A DNA stretch of 64,000 nt from Chalciporus piperatus (lineage: Eukaryota > Basidiomycota > Agaricomycetes > Boletales > Boletaceae), in the NCBI GenBank assembly GCA_038093975.1, contig JBBPTG010000017.1:186001-250000 (forward strand). Direction: 5' to 3'. This document shows positions 34,740 to 45,700 of this stretch, piece by piece (the stretch's first letter is position 1; the number at the start of each line of letters is the position of its first letter). Both the position numbers and the translations under genes were made by a program. Under the pieces are notes generated by a model. It was not told the DNA's origin. It ran no database searches and saw only the letters and a program-made list of their open reading frames with translations.

Positions 34740-36660
34740 GGAAATGTTTAGGGGTGGGCATTGGCCACTGAATCATGTCTCCTACAGCAGGCATGGCCCG
34801 ATGCAATCAGTATCAATGGGTAGGGATGGGCCGATGCAATGATGTCCATCTGTAGGAATGGGCCGATGCAATCAGTGTCAATGTGTAGGGATGGGCCTAT
34901 GCAATCAGTGTCAATGTGTAGGAATGGGCCGATGCATTGAGCCTCAATGCGTAGGAATGGGCCGATGCAATCAGTGTCAATGTGTAGGGATGGGCCGATG
35001 CATTGAGCCTCGATGTGTAGGGATGGGCCGATGGGTTGAGCCTCAATGCGTAGGAATGGGCCGATATACCTATTGTCACTAGGTAGGGATGGGCCGATAT
35101 ACCTATTGTCACTAGGTAGGGATGGGCCGATGCAATCAGTGTCGATGTGTAGGGATGGGCCAATGGGTTGAGCCTCAATGCGTAGGGATGGGCCGATATA
35201 CCTATTGTCACTAGGTAGGGATGGGCCGATGCAATCAGCGTCGATGTGTAGGAATGGGCCAATGGGTTGAGCCTCAATGCGTAGGAATGGGCCAATGGGT
35301 TGAGCCTCAATGCATAGGGATGGGCCGATGCAATCTGCGTCAATGTGTAGGGATGGGCCGATGCAATCAGTGTCAATGTGTAGGGATGGGCCGATGCATT
35401 GAGCCTCAATGCGTAGGAATGGGCCGATATACCTATTGTCACTAGGTAGGAATGGGCCGATATACCTATTGTCACTAGGTACGGATCGGCCGATGCAATC
35501 AGTGTCAATGTGTAGGGATGGGCCGATGCATTGAGCCTCAATGCGTAGGAATGGGCCAATTGGTTGAGCCTCAATGCGTAGGGATGGGCCGATATACCTA
35601 TTGTCACTAGGTAGGAATGGGCCGATATTCCTAGTGTCACTAGGTAGGAATGGGCCGATGCAATCAGTGTCAATGTGTAGGAATGGGCCAATGGGTTGAG
35701 CCTCAATGCGTAGGGATGGGCCGATACACCTATTGTCACTAGGTAGGGATGGGCCGATGCAATCTGCGTCAATGTGTAGGGATGGGCCGATGCAATCAGT
35801 GTCAATGTGTAGGGATGGGCCGATGCAATCAGTGTCAATGTGTAGGGATGGGCCCATGCATTGAGTCAATGTGTAGGGATGGGCCCATGCATTGAGCCTC
35901 AATGCGTAGGAATGGGCCGATATACCTATTGTCACTAGGTAGGGATGGGCCGATGCAATCAGTGTCACTACGTAGGGATGGGCCGATGCATTGAGCCTCA
36001 ATGCATAGGAATGGGCCAATATACCTCTTTTCACTAGGCAGGAATGGGCCGATTCAATCAGTGTCAATGTGTAGGGATGGGCCAATATACTTATTGTCAC
36101 TAGGTAGGAATGGGCCGATGCAATCAGCGTCAATGTGTAGGAATGGGCCGATATTCCTAGTGTCACTAGGTAGGAATGGGCCGATGCAATCAGTGTCAAT
36201 GTATAGGGATGGGCCAATGGGTAGACCCTCAATGCTTAGGAATGGGTCGATATTCCTATTGTCACTAGGTAGGGGCGGGCCGATGTAAAGTTAGTCCATT
36301 GGTAGGAATGGGCCAATATACTTATTGTCACCAGGTAGGAATGGGCCGATGCAATCAGCGTCGATGTGTAGGGATGGGCCGATGCATTGAGCCTCAATGC
36401 GTAGGAATGGGCCGATATACCAATTGTCACTAGGCAGGAATGGGCCGATGCAATCAGTGTCAATGTGTAGGAATGGGCCAATGGGTTGAGCCTCAATGCG
36501 TAGGAATGGGCCAATGATATACCGATATACCTATTGTCACTAGGCAGGAATGGGCCGATGCAATCAGTGTCACTAGGTAGGGATGGGCCGATGCATTGAT
36601 TGTAAATATGTAGGAACAGGGTCATGCAAACCTTGTCCTTGAGTAGGCATGGGCTGATCC
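34740..36660. repeat. 33-bp mosaic minisatellite, roughly 55 units
   Basis: Each unit begins GTAGGGATGGGCC or GTAGGAATGGGCC and is 33 bp in most cases. The second half comes in a few recurring variants: GATGCAATCAGTGTCAAT, GATATACCTATTGTCACTAG, GATGCATTGAGCCTCAATGC and AATGGGTTGAGCCTCAATGC, in an irregular order. Because 33 is a multiple of three and units lack stops in some frames, a 494-codon minus-strand frame (34748-36232) with 11-residue repeats such as CIGPSLHIDTD appears. I treat it as a by-product of the repeat, as there is no promoter or non-repetitive N-terminus. Confidence 0.95.
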
Positions 36661-36736
36661 AAAGCAAGCCACTAGGCATACTCCGGAATCACTAAGAAGC
36701 TCTGATCAATCAATCAAAGACCCTAATTGATTCCCG

Positions 36737-37449
36737 ATGTCCAGACTCACCCTCGCCCAGCCAGCCCCATTGGCCAATCCTGACGGCCGACTGATGATTC
36801 AGATCGCCTTCCAATCCTCTGAATCTATATCTAACGTCGCCATGGACCCCTCTAGCAGCCGAAATGCTCTCGAATATCTTGCTCGCCCACAGCTCAGGGA
36901 GATCGATGATCTCGCCCATCGTCGCACCTGGGCACACATGGTTTTGCAGGCAGCGGTACAAAGCTGTTCTTCAGATCGTCTATCATTCGACTGATCATCC
37001 TCTAGCTGACTGCAGGCATTATGTCTCCCAGTGCCTCCCCATTTTCCCCACCTGTCTTGGACGCCATCCGCGACTCACTGGACATAGTTGCGTCACGCGT
37101 CTCAGGGTTGGCCTCTGCTGCCAACCCACCGGCCCCCCCTGCTCCCATGGGCCCATCAACCCCTCGGCCGATTCTTCGGTCACCTGTTGATCTCCCTCTC
37201 GCTGGACCATCGAACCTATGGCTGCCGCCTAGGGGCCTTGAGGCTGTATTGGGGGTGGAGGTTCGAGGTGGAGAGCTATGCGAACAGTGTGAGGCAGCCG
37301 ACGAGCTCTTGTGCAATGGAGGCTCATTGGCTCGGCCTTGTCATCGGTGCCTTGCTGAGGGTCTGCCATGTAGTATGTCCACCCCTACACAGACCCTGCC
37401 CACCAGCTTGAGAAAGCGGCCGAGGAACCATTGTGAGTCAGCTAGTTAA
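36737..37449 (+). CDS. Zn2Cys6-like cysteine-cluster protein
   Basis: Two open exons join well: MSRLTLAQPAPLANPDGRL to HMVLQAA, a GTACAA donor near 36957 and CTCTAG acceptor near 37003, then LTAGIMSPSASPFSPP onward. The second exon has proline-rich sequence and a cysteine cluster CEQCEAADELLCN followed by PCHRCLAEGLPC. The spacing C-x2-C-x7-C-x8-C-x2-C-x6-C resembles the fungal Zn2Cys6 binuclear cluster except that the second gap is seven instead of six. The frame ends at 37449. A GTGAGT donor just before it would instead create a stop at the junction, so the protein is short either way. It lies upstream of the TET/JBP gene and may belong to the same mobile module. A DNA-binding role is inference. 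Confidence 0.5.
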
Positions 37450-37671
37450 TTCTCCTCTTCATCGGCTCACAATCTTTGCAGAATACTTTGTTATGCTTCT
37501 TAGATACATGCTCATGATTATGTTTCATTCTCATCGTGCATTTCGACTACAATGTACTGTAATATTAGGTTTACTCAATGTTGAGTGTTTGTCAGGGCCG
37601 GCTGCATTTGCTCACTGTGATACGAATTTCGGCTGGAGTACAAGTCCTTCGGCTGGCATATGTAGAATATT

Positions 37672-38689
37672 CTACCTATCCCCAGACTCTTCTGCATGGG
37701 TTCTACCCTCCTGCTCACGAATCCATTGGGTGAGCATTATCAACCCTCTCGCCCTGTTCCATGTCAGCACCAAGCTCCTATTCATTTCTCGTAAAGTCAT
37801 GGCTGCCTCCACGAATTGCCCATGCAAGCTCTGTTGCATCTCGTCGATGTCGCCCTGAAGCCCAGAGCTATTATCAGCATTCTGAGCAAGGGCGAGCGGT
37901 CCCTATTCCAGATGTTGAGTACCCATGGTGCTAACCCAAGATACTTCTGGTAACTCACCCCGAAGAAAGCCTCTGCCGGCCCGATGAAGTCCCCGAACTC
38001 CTGCCGACGATAGTCAGCAGGCAAGCCGTTGCTGCCTTCTAACCACCACTTGTGCTGCAAATCCATGGCCGACAATGCTCGGCCGCACCTCAGCGATGTT
38101 TGTTGCATTATATGCAATTGGCTCCCAGGTGTCATTGAAATTTCCTGGCGGAGCTGGCCATCCTCTAGATCGCTCACAATAATCAGCAAGATGACCCGAT
38201 CCAACAGAGGGATGTGTGGCAGATCGTTGTGAGCGATTGATTTGTATGCCATCAACCGATTCACTACAGCCTATTGTTTGGCTGTTAACAATCCTGCAGG
38301 AAGTGTGCAAATCCATACTCACCACTTCCTCCCTCAGGGAGACCATTGCTGCAGGAGGCCATTGTCCTGCCTCTCCAATGGCTGCCTGTAATCTGCAGCC
38401 GAAGTACACCAACAAAGTGTATGTTTCAACTTTAGTGAGCATCGGATGTTTGATGGAGAAGGCTGACTTTCGGCCAGGCTATCTTTGCTCCAGAGTTCAA
38501 GCACATGGGTTTCCCACGCCTGTCATGGATGTATTCCCAAAGTGTCGGCCGGATATTGATAGCCCATTTGAGCCGAGGAACCGACCCGAAGGACCCGGCG
38601 GCCCCAAAGGACCCGCAGACGCTCCCATTTCTACCTATCTGTCGAGGGTTACACCACGACTCCCTTGATTCACTATGGACCCACCTCAT
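37672..38689 (-). CDS. Protein of unknown function, divergent neighbour of TET/JBP
   Basis: Four exons join in phase with consensus splice sites: 38468-38689, 38323-38385, 37959-38270 and 37672-37854, giving 259 residues. Recognisable landmarks are LKWAINIRPTLWEYIHDRRG, CLNSGAKIAWPK, EAGQWPPAAMVSLREEV, LPHIPLLDRVILLIIVSDLE, GRALSAMDLQHKWWLEGS and a helical C-terminus (GDIDEMQQSLHGQFVEAAM, REMNRSLVLTWNRARG). No known domain is recognised. The predicted start at 38689 overlaps the TET/JBP start at 38675 by 15 bp on the other strand, so one of the two starts is probably further downstream. The tight head-to-head layout suggests a shared promoter. Confidence 0.55.
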
Positions 38690-40002
38690 GTTACCTCCGA
38701 GGAATTAACTGATACCAACTTCGCCCTCTATCTCAACGATCTGTTGGCAACCTATGTCCAGGCACGTTTTCGGGAGGAGGTGCTGCGCTTCCGCAATCAA
38801 ACCACCGAACCTGTCTTGCCAGATGTTCAAATTCCTGTTAATGCTGTCATTGAGGCCGAACGCATGGTGGTTGCGATGGTTTCAGCCTTCAGCCGTCCAG
38901 GCAAGCTATTATCCATGAAAGGCCATTCAGGCAGCTGATGTTCGGCCGCAGTCCGCCTGGATATTCAAGCAGAACAACTTGCATCGGTTCTTGGATATAT
39001 CGAGTCTGGCATAAATCCAGATCACGAACAAAGGATTTCCGAGCGGCTTCCCTCCCTTCCGACCACTTTCATAGATTCGCCTTGCATTGTCACAGATCAA
39101 GCTGGCCGCATCCTACTTTGGTATCTCCCATCACCACTCACCTCCGAATTTCAGGTAGGCCTAGTCTGCTGAATGTGTCTTTTCAAGCCTCACTCGGCTG
39201 CCTAGTCATGGGTGCATAACACTCTGCCTGCAATCCAACCGCTTCTCCAATCCACCATCACAACCCCGCTGTCATCGCGTCATGGTTGGCGGACAGCCAA
39301 TGCCCTCTTTTCCCAGGAAGCTGCATTCCAGGGGTCATTGAACATCTCGCCTGGTTGGTTTCCCCAAGCTCATAACGTATGTCCAATTCACCTTGATTTA
39401 TTCAATTCAACGACCTGATCTTTCAACGACCTGATCTCTTGCAGGCCAGTAACTCAAGTCCCGCGCCGTCTGTCAACCTAGCAGACCCGAGCCTTGCGGC
39501 TTGGTTAGAAGACATGTTGGTCCCAAACGCGATCCTCTCGGCCGCCTACAGTATTATGCATCCCAGGGCTTACCAATCTGCAAGGGTGGCTCAGGGAAGG
39601 TTGGCCACATGGGCCTTAACGAGCGGCCGCACGGAGATGACTGCCATCATGAGGCAGTGGGGCTCGGTCTTCAATGCATTGTCGGTCATGGTCAATCGAG
39701 CCACTCCTTTGCATCGAGACTCGGGATCTATGTCACAGGGGTTAGATCTGCTGGCATCCTTCGGTGACTATGATCCTGGCTTAACAATGGAGCTGCCTAC
39801 GCTCGGCATGACCCTTCATTATCCTCCGGGCACCGTGGTAGCATTTTCTGGGCGGATCATCCGGCATGGAGTTCCGGTGGTTCAAGGAAGTCGGGTTTGC
39901 TTGGCATACTACATGAGGGAGAACGTTCAACAGGCCATGAACCTCTTCGATGTAGATTGGGTCAATGTAGATGACGTAGAAAATCTTGTCCACCGTACTT
40001 GA
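38675..40002 (+). CDS. TET/JBP-family 2-oxoglutarate Fe(II) dioxygenase (candidate 5-methylcytosine oxidase)
   Basis: The family oxidises methyl groups on DNA bases. Exons 38675-38900, 38952-39154, 39206-39376 and 39445-40002 join in frame to 385 residues. The first intron is GC-AG (GCAAGC donor). The middle exons give FIDSPCIVTDQAGRILLWYL and NISPGWFPQAHN, upstream elements typical of fungal TET/JBP proteins. The catalytic double-stranded beta-helix is in the last exon: HRD (His290, Asp292) in ATPLHRDSGS, then LHYPPGTVVAFSGRIIRHGV with the distal His341, then SRVCLAYYMRE with Arg350 for 2-oxoglutarate. All iron and cosubstrate ligands expected are present, so the gene could be active. In agaricomycetes such genes are expanded and travel with KDZ transposons (published for fungi by Iyer and co-workers). 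A KDZ-type gene lies at 51329. Confidence 0.82.
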
Positions 40003-40263
40003 ACTAACCCTGACAATGATCTCTGAGCCTGGCATACATCCTTTTCTGTCTGTCTGCATATGCCCCGGCTCCCACCCTTCCCTGTTCTTTCGCATTGTTC
40101 CCTTTTTCGCTCCAATCGCCTGCCTTATGAGCAAAGAAGTTCGCGGTCCAAACCTTTTCTTGAACCAAAAGCTCAGTTTCTTCTTTCCATCTATCTCTTT
40201 GGGCCTTTGCTCTGAGCCAATGCACCCGATAGACTAGCATAGAGATTCAGCCGAGCCGAGAAG

Positions 40264-40718
40264 TGTTATAGTATTTAAAAACTTTTCAAACTTTTGCCTA
40301 CAACGGTATTCGAACTCTGGACTTTGTCTACAACTTAGGGGTCAAGCCGGATTCATCTTAATCCGCTCCGGTAGTCCCTGTAGCATTACGTAAACTATTA
40401 CATAATCAGGTCACGTGACAAAGGTCCAGACTTAGATGAGTCAGCAATGATGTCATGGCCTAGACCTTAATCCGTACCTGGTACCTTTTCTTATCTATCG
40501 TCCCATTTACCTTATCTATCTTTTCCTTTATGATTTCCTTATTCGGCTGTTGGTCTGTGCGCACTTCTCAATAGTATATAAGTAGCCCTGTACTTATCAC
40601 AGACCCCAGTCTAATCCATTTGTTGCTTCACCGCAATTAAGCTTTAGTACTCAGCATATTCCTTCGCAAGGCTTAGTGTTGCCTTAAGTCCCCGCTGTGT
40701 TGTGACCTAGTCATAACA
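40264..40718 (+). repeat. 5' LTR of retrotransposon 1
   Basis: It starts TGTTATAG and ends CATAACA. It contains TATATA at 40575-40580 and a likely transcription start about 30 bp further on. The same sequence, with small differences, is at 46408-46860. Confidence 0.95.
40575..40618 (+). promoter_or_regulatory. LTR promoter and probable RNA 5' end
   Basis: TATATA at 40575 is followed about 32 bp later by AGTCTAATCCA (40608-40618). If transcription starts there, these 11 bases form the RNA 5' end and are exactly complementary to the primer-binding site at 40721-40731. Confidence 0.55.
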
Positions 40719-40720
40719 CT

Positions 40721-40731
40721 TGGATTAGACT
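40721..40731 (+). other. Primer-binding site, self-complementary (Tf1-like)
   Basis: TGGATTAGACT begins two bases after the 5' LTR. It is the exact reverse complement of AGTCTAATCCA at 40608-40618 in the LTR, which points to priming by the element's own RNA 5' end as in Tf1/sushi chromoviruses, rather than by a tRNA. Confidence 0.6.
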
Positions 40732-41426
40732 TGAAAACACCGCCTGGACTCTAGGGCTAAAGAGTTGGTCAAGAAGACCGTTTGTGTACGTGACACACAG
40801 GAGACCGCAACTCCGTCCACTGCTGCATATACGGCCGTCCGCCGTTATAAATTGGATAACGTTGCTGTTCCCCATAGTGCACTAGGGGCTTTTTCGTGGT
40901 TCGAGACGTCTTGGGGTCTGCGCAAGCACTAGCCCTCTGACTGTAGACACCACGCAGGTTCGTGTGATCACCTGTTGACGTCACACATTCGCCTTTTGGC
41001 TTTTCATTTCATTTGGGCCAGCCTTTAGTGCCCCGTCTCTGTTACCCTCAGTACTATAGCATTTTGTTCGAAGACCGGATTGGGATCGTGCCCAATTGCG
41101 AAGGACGACAAGGGAAAAGCGCGTCGCCGCCCCCTTGGCTGAGTCATACGTAGCAACGTAAGCCGGCAGCACCGCCGAGGTACAAAATAGAAAAACAATA
41201 CAAAATAGTATCCTGTATTACGATAGTTTTCGCTACTGCTCGAAGATAGAAGTTCGAGAGTAGTATATGTGTAAAATCCAAACAGATCTTGGGAAACTTC
41301 CTCAGAAGGTCTGCAAAGATTCCGATAAGCGTCGCAGGTATTACCTCCGCTTGAAAAAATATTTTCTTCGTCCTCGTGTCTGTCATCCCCAGAGAACCTT
41401 TGGAAGATAGGGTTCAGTAAGGATAT

Positions 41427-42764
41427 ATGTCAGCAGAGTTCGTAGATCAAGAACCACAAGCTCAGGGTTACAGATCTCCCCCACGTCACTTCCCTTCCTC
41501 ATCCGAAAGTTCACATCCCACTACTCCCCGTCCCGAATCTCCGATGGCAGATCCAGTTGATCCCATCGCTGCTCTCACCGCCGCTCTGAAGGCGCTCATT
41601 TCAGACAATTCGGACTCTGTGTCCAAAAAGGTTGCCGACCCGGGAAAATGGGATGGTGACCGCACCAAGTTCCGGTTGTGGTGGGCGCAGGTTAACGCCT
41701 GGCAGTCCGTCCACACGTGGAAAAACAACAAGGTTCGATGCCTCGCCGTACTCTCACGGTTAGAAGGAAAAGCGGCTGGGTTCGCCCAGATGACAATAGA
41801 AAAATGGTCTCGATATGAACTACTACCACCGCCACCAGTAGAAGGCGAACCAGCAGAGGAACCTGTTCGAGAACCCCTGGGACTACTAGCATGGCCCACG
41901 TGGACAATATTTTCACATCTCCTCAAATCACATTTCCAGATTGACGTCCTCGCTCATGAGAGTCTCCGGAAATTGGAAGCATTGAAGCAGGCTGGGAAAC
42001 CTGTGGACATCTTCCTTCAGGAGTTTGAATTGTTGAAAGCGGAATCAGAGATAGAAGACGCTCATGCCAAAGAGCTTCTGAAAAAGGCAATAGATTACAA
42101 AATCTATTATCAGGCGCAAATCAACACCAATGTTGATGAGCAAAATCTGACCAACACGATCGACACCTACCGAAAGTTGGGTCGAACTTTCGAACGTATC
42201 GTTGTTGAACGCGGTGCTCCAGTTCGTCAGGCACCCGCGACTGCGCCAAGGCCTTCATCATCATATCCGTATCTCCCCCCTCGTTACCCAATTGCATCAC
42301 GTCCGCTCCCACGTCCCCCCGCTCCGTATGCGGCCCCCCGTTTCACTCCCACAGGCACACAGCCTGGTCGTGGAGCCCCGATGGATCTGTCGGCACAGCA
42401 AATGCCAAGACCTCCCGTTCGGGGAAACTGTTTCAATTGCGACCAGCCAGGTCATTTTGCAAACGCGTGCCCAAAGCCCCACAGGCCGCGTCAGAGACAA
42501 GTTGTTATGTGGGATCCATACTCGCAACAATACGTTGAGTCTTCCCTGCCGTTTGACAACCGGCAGATGCCCTTCGCAGGTACCATCCCTGCACCCTACC
42601 CTCCCCAATCTTCCCCCTACCCCGCTGGCCCGTCCACCAGCACAAGTTACATGTCGCATCAAGCGGCATATACCAACCAAGAAGCGGAAGCGTACTGGCG
42701 CGACCGTATTGAATCAGAAGCCAAGGCACAGGCAGCCGAGGCTTTAAAAGGAAACAGCCAATGA
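41427..42764 (+). CDS. gag: Gag polyprotein of retrotransposon 1
   Basis: This is a 445-residue capsid-type protein. After a disordered start it has a retrotransposon Gag-like helical region (WWAQVNAWQ, LAVLSRLEGKAAGFAQM, LESHLLKSHF-like segment around 41915-41945, LRKLEALKQAGKPVDIFL). A proline-rich stretch is followed by one CCHC zinc knuckle, NCFNCDQPGHFANACPK, then a second low-complexity tail. The ORF ends in TGA at 42762-42764, overlapping the first ATG of Pol as ATGA. A 708-bp untranslated leader separates it from the LTR. Confidence 0.92.
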   Translation: MSAEFVDQEPQAQGYRSPPRHFPSSSESSHPTTPRPESPMADPVDPIAALTAALKALISDNSDSVSKKVADPGKWDGDRTKFRLWWAQVNAWQSVHTWKNNKVRCLAVLSRLEGKAAGFAQMTIEKWSRYELLPPPPVEGEPAEEPVREPLGLLAWPTWTIFSHLLKSHFQIDVLAHESLRKLEALKQAGKPVDIFLQEFELLKAESEIEDAHAKELLKKAIDYKIYYQAQINTNVDEQNLTNTIDTYRKLGRTFERIVVERGAPVRQAPATAPRPSSSYPYLPPRYPIASRPLPRPPAPYAAPRFTPTGTQPGRGAPMDLSAQQMPRPPVRGNCFNCDQPGHFANACPKPHRPRQRQVVMWDPYSQQYVESSLPFDNRQMPFAGTIPAPYPPQSSPYPAGPSTSTSYMSHQAAYTNQEAEAYWRDRIESEAKAQAAEALKGNSQ

Positions 42765-45700
42765 GAGAAATGGGTTCTCGGCGGCTCGGACATAGTTTAC
42801 CAAATGGTTGTATTAGTACTACTCCTTGTGTTCCGTTTCAATATAACTTTTCTTCTTCTGAAAGGGCGTCCCTTAGTGGCGTGGCGACAGAAGTAAAACA
42901 ATTCGTGCTTAATTCCCTTAAGGTAAATTATTCGAAAAAAGAAATCCCATCAAAAATACATGTAAGGAATCAGAATCGGAAAAACGAGCTGGATCTCGCT
43001 ATTACTATTATGTACGATAAAGGGGAGCAATGGAAGAAAATGGAGTTTGCCGCTCTGTTGGATTCCGGCGCAACAGAAACGTTTATAGATAAATCGTTCT
43101 GTGAGCGACATGGTTTGACACTGGAAGAACTTCCTTTTCCTATTCCAGTGTACAACGCCGACGGCTCAGAGGGAGCGATAGGCGGTGTCACTCACAAGGT
43201 TTCACTTGTTTTGGGACACAATGGACATTTTGAGCATATGGACGCTTTTGTTTCGGTACTTGGCACTCATCATATGATCATCGGCTACGATTGGCTCGAG
43301 AGGCACAACCCTGAAATCGATTGGGTGGCCAAACGAGTACGATTCACACGCTGTACAGATCAGTGCAAAGTAGTCAACTATCATTTGAATCGTTCGTTTT
43401 CTATTCGTCGAGTGTTTGAGGCGGGGCTCACCGAGAAAGTCCCAGTAGAACTCCACGAGTACTTAGACGTCTTCTCAGAGCAAGAGAGTGAGCGTATGCC
43501 TACCCGAAAGGCGTGGGACCACGCAATAGATCTCAAGCCTGATTTTGTTCCCAAAAAGGGTCGGGTGATTCCGATGTCCGAACAGGAACTAGATGACGTT
43601 AAAAAGTTCATCGATAAGGAGTTATCGAAAGGATATCTTCGTCCGTCGAAATCCCCTCAGACATCTCCTGTTTTCTTTATTCCAAAAAAGGACGGTAAAA
43701 AGAGATTAGTTATGGATTATCGTTACGTAAATGAGGGAACTGTCAAGAATGCTTACCCTCTTCCCCTCATTTCCGGACTTATAGACCAGCTCAAAGGAGC
43801 TGATATGTTTACTAAAATGGACCTACGTTGGGGTTATAATAATGTTAGAATAAAAGAAGGTGACGAATGGAAGGCAGCTTTCGTTACTCCATTTGGCGCT
43901 TACGAACCTGTCGTTATGTACTTTGGACTTACGAACTCTCCCCCCACATTCCAACAAATGATGAACGATCTATTTAGCGATCTTCATGGGGTTCTCATTA
44001 TTTATATCGACGATCTTATGATCTTTACGTTCGGAAAAACTAGAGCAGAGCACTTAGAAATAGTTAAAACCGTATTGCAACGTCTCAGAGAGAACGATCT
44101 TTACGTAAAACCAGAAAAGTGTAGCTTCGCGGTGGATTCCGTAGATTTCTTGGGAATGGTTATCTCCCAGAAAGGCGTAGAGATGGACACTTCAAAGGTG
44201 CAGGCTATTTTGGACTGGCCGGCACCAACTCGGTTGAAGGGTGTTCAGTCCTTTTTAGGATTGGCAAACTTCTACCGACGCTTCATTCAGGGCTTCGCTG
44301 ACATTGCTCGTCCCTTGAATGACCTTACCAAAAAGGACACACCATACCGGTGGGGACCGGAGCAACAGCAAGCTTTTGACAAGCTGAAGCAGCAATTCAC
44401 TACCGCTCCGCTTTTAGCCTATCCTGACCGCTCTAAAGAAGTCAGAGTAGAAACGGACGCTAGTGATATTGCAACGGGAGCTGTGCTCTCGGTTAAATGC
44501 GATGATGGCCTCTGGAGGCCTTGTGCCTTCATTTCCCATTCCTTTAGTTCTGCCGAGAAGAACTACCCGGTTTATGACAAGGAGCTTCTAGCTGTCATTC
44601 GGGCTTTGCAGGAATGGAGACATTATCTAATGGGTCGAGAACATTTCGAGATTTGGACTGATCACAAGAATCTCGAATATTGGAAATCTCCCCAAACTCT
44701 GAGCCCACGTCAAGCACGCTGGAATGCGTTGCTCTCAGAGTATAATTACTCGATTATTTATAAACCGGGTGCTACAAATGGAAGGGCTGATGCTTTATCT
44801 CGTCGAGAAGATCACGGAGAAGCAGATCCCGACCATAACAAAAATATTACTGTACTTCCTGCTTCTGTTTTCATTAATACAGTTACTCTTTCTTCACCTA
44901 TTTATGACGAAATACAAAACGAATCAGAAAAAATAAAAAATGATACGGTAGATGGCTTCGCTTTTGACGAGGGGTCTATAGTATTTAAAAATGACAAAAA
45001 CAAAGTTTTCGTTCCTATTTCCTTACGTACTAAATTACTTACAATCCTTCATGATTCCCCTATTGGTGGCCATGGTGGTCAAGGACGTACCTTACACTTG
45101 GTTACTCGTTATTTCTCGTGGCCTGGTGTCACAAAGGACGTTAAAACATACGTAGAACATTGTCAGACGTGCGCCCTCACGAAGGGAAAGTCAACGGCAC
45201 AAGCTGGCAAATTAATTCCCCTTCCGGTTCCAAAAGAACCTTGGAAGGATATATCTATAGATTTTACCACGGGTTTTCCCAAATCACGTGGCTTTGACTC
45301 CATTTGCGTTATTGTAGATCGCTTCTCTAAAGAAGTTGAGTTTATTGCTTGTAAAAAGACAATTTCTTCAAAAGAACTAGCTATTCTATTTAGAGACAAT
45401 GTTTGGTGTAGACATGGACTTCCCTCTTCAATTGTTTCAGATCGAGGACCGCAATTTGCATCGGAGTTTACTTCGCAGCTTTGCACCCTTCTAGGAATAG
45501 AACAGAAGCTGTCAACCGCTTATCACCCCCAAACCGATGGCCAAACGGAGCGTATGAATCGAGAACTCCAGCAGTATCTCCGCGCTTACGTGGCTAAACG
45601 TCAAACGGAATGGGCTGATTGGTTGAAGATAGCGCAGTTCCATCACAATTCCTCCCTTTCCACTGCTACCGGAACTATCCCCTTCGCTATAACAAAAAAC

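Noticed and set aside
34748..36232. 494-codon minus-strand ORF (and smaller ones on both strands) in the minisatellite
   Set aside because: The frame follows from a 33-bp unit lacking stops; there is no unique N-terminus, promoter or domain, and several frames are open at once.
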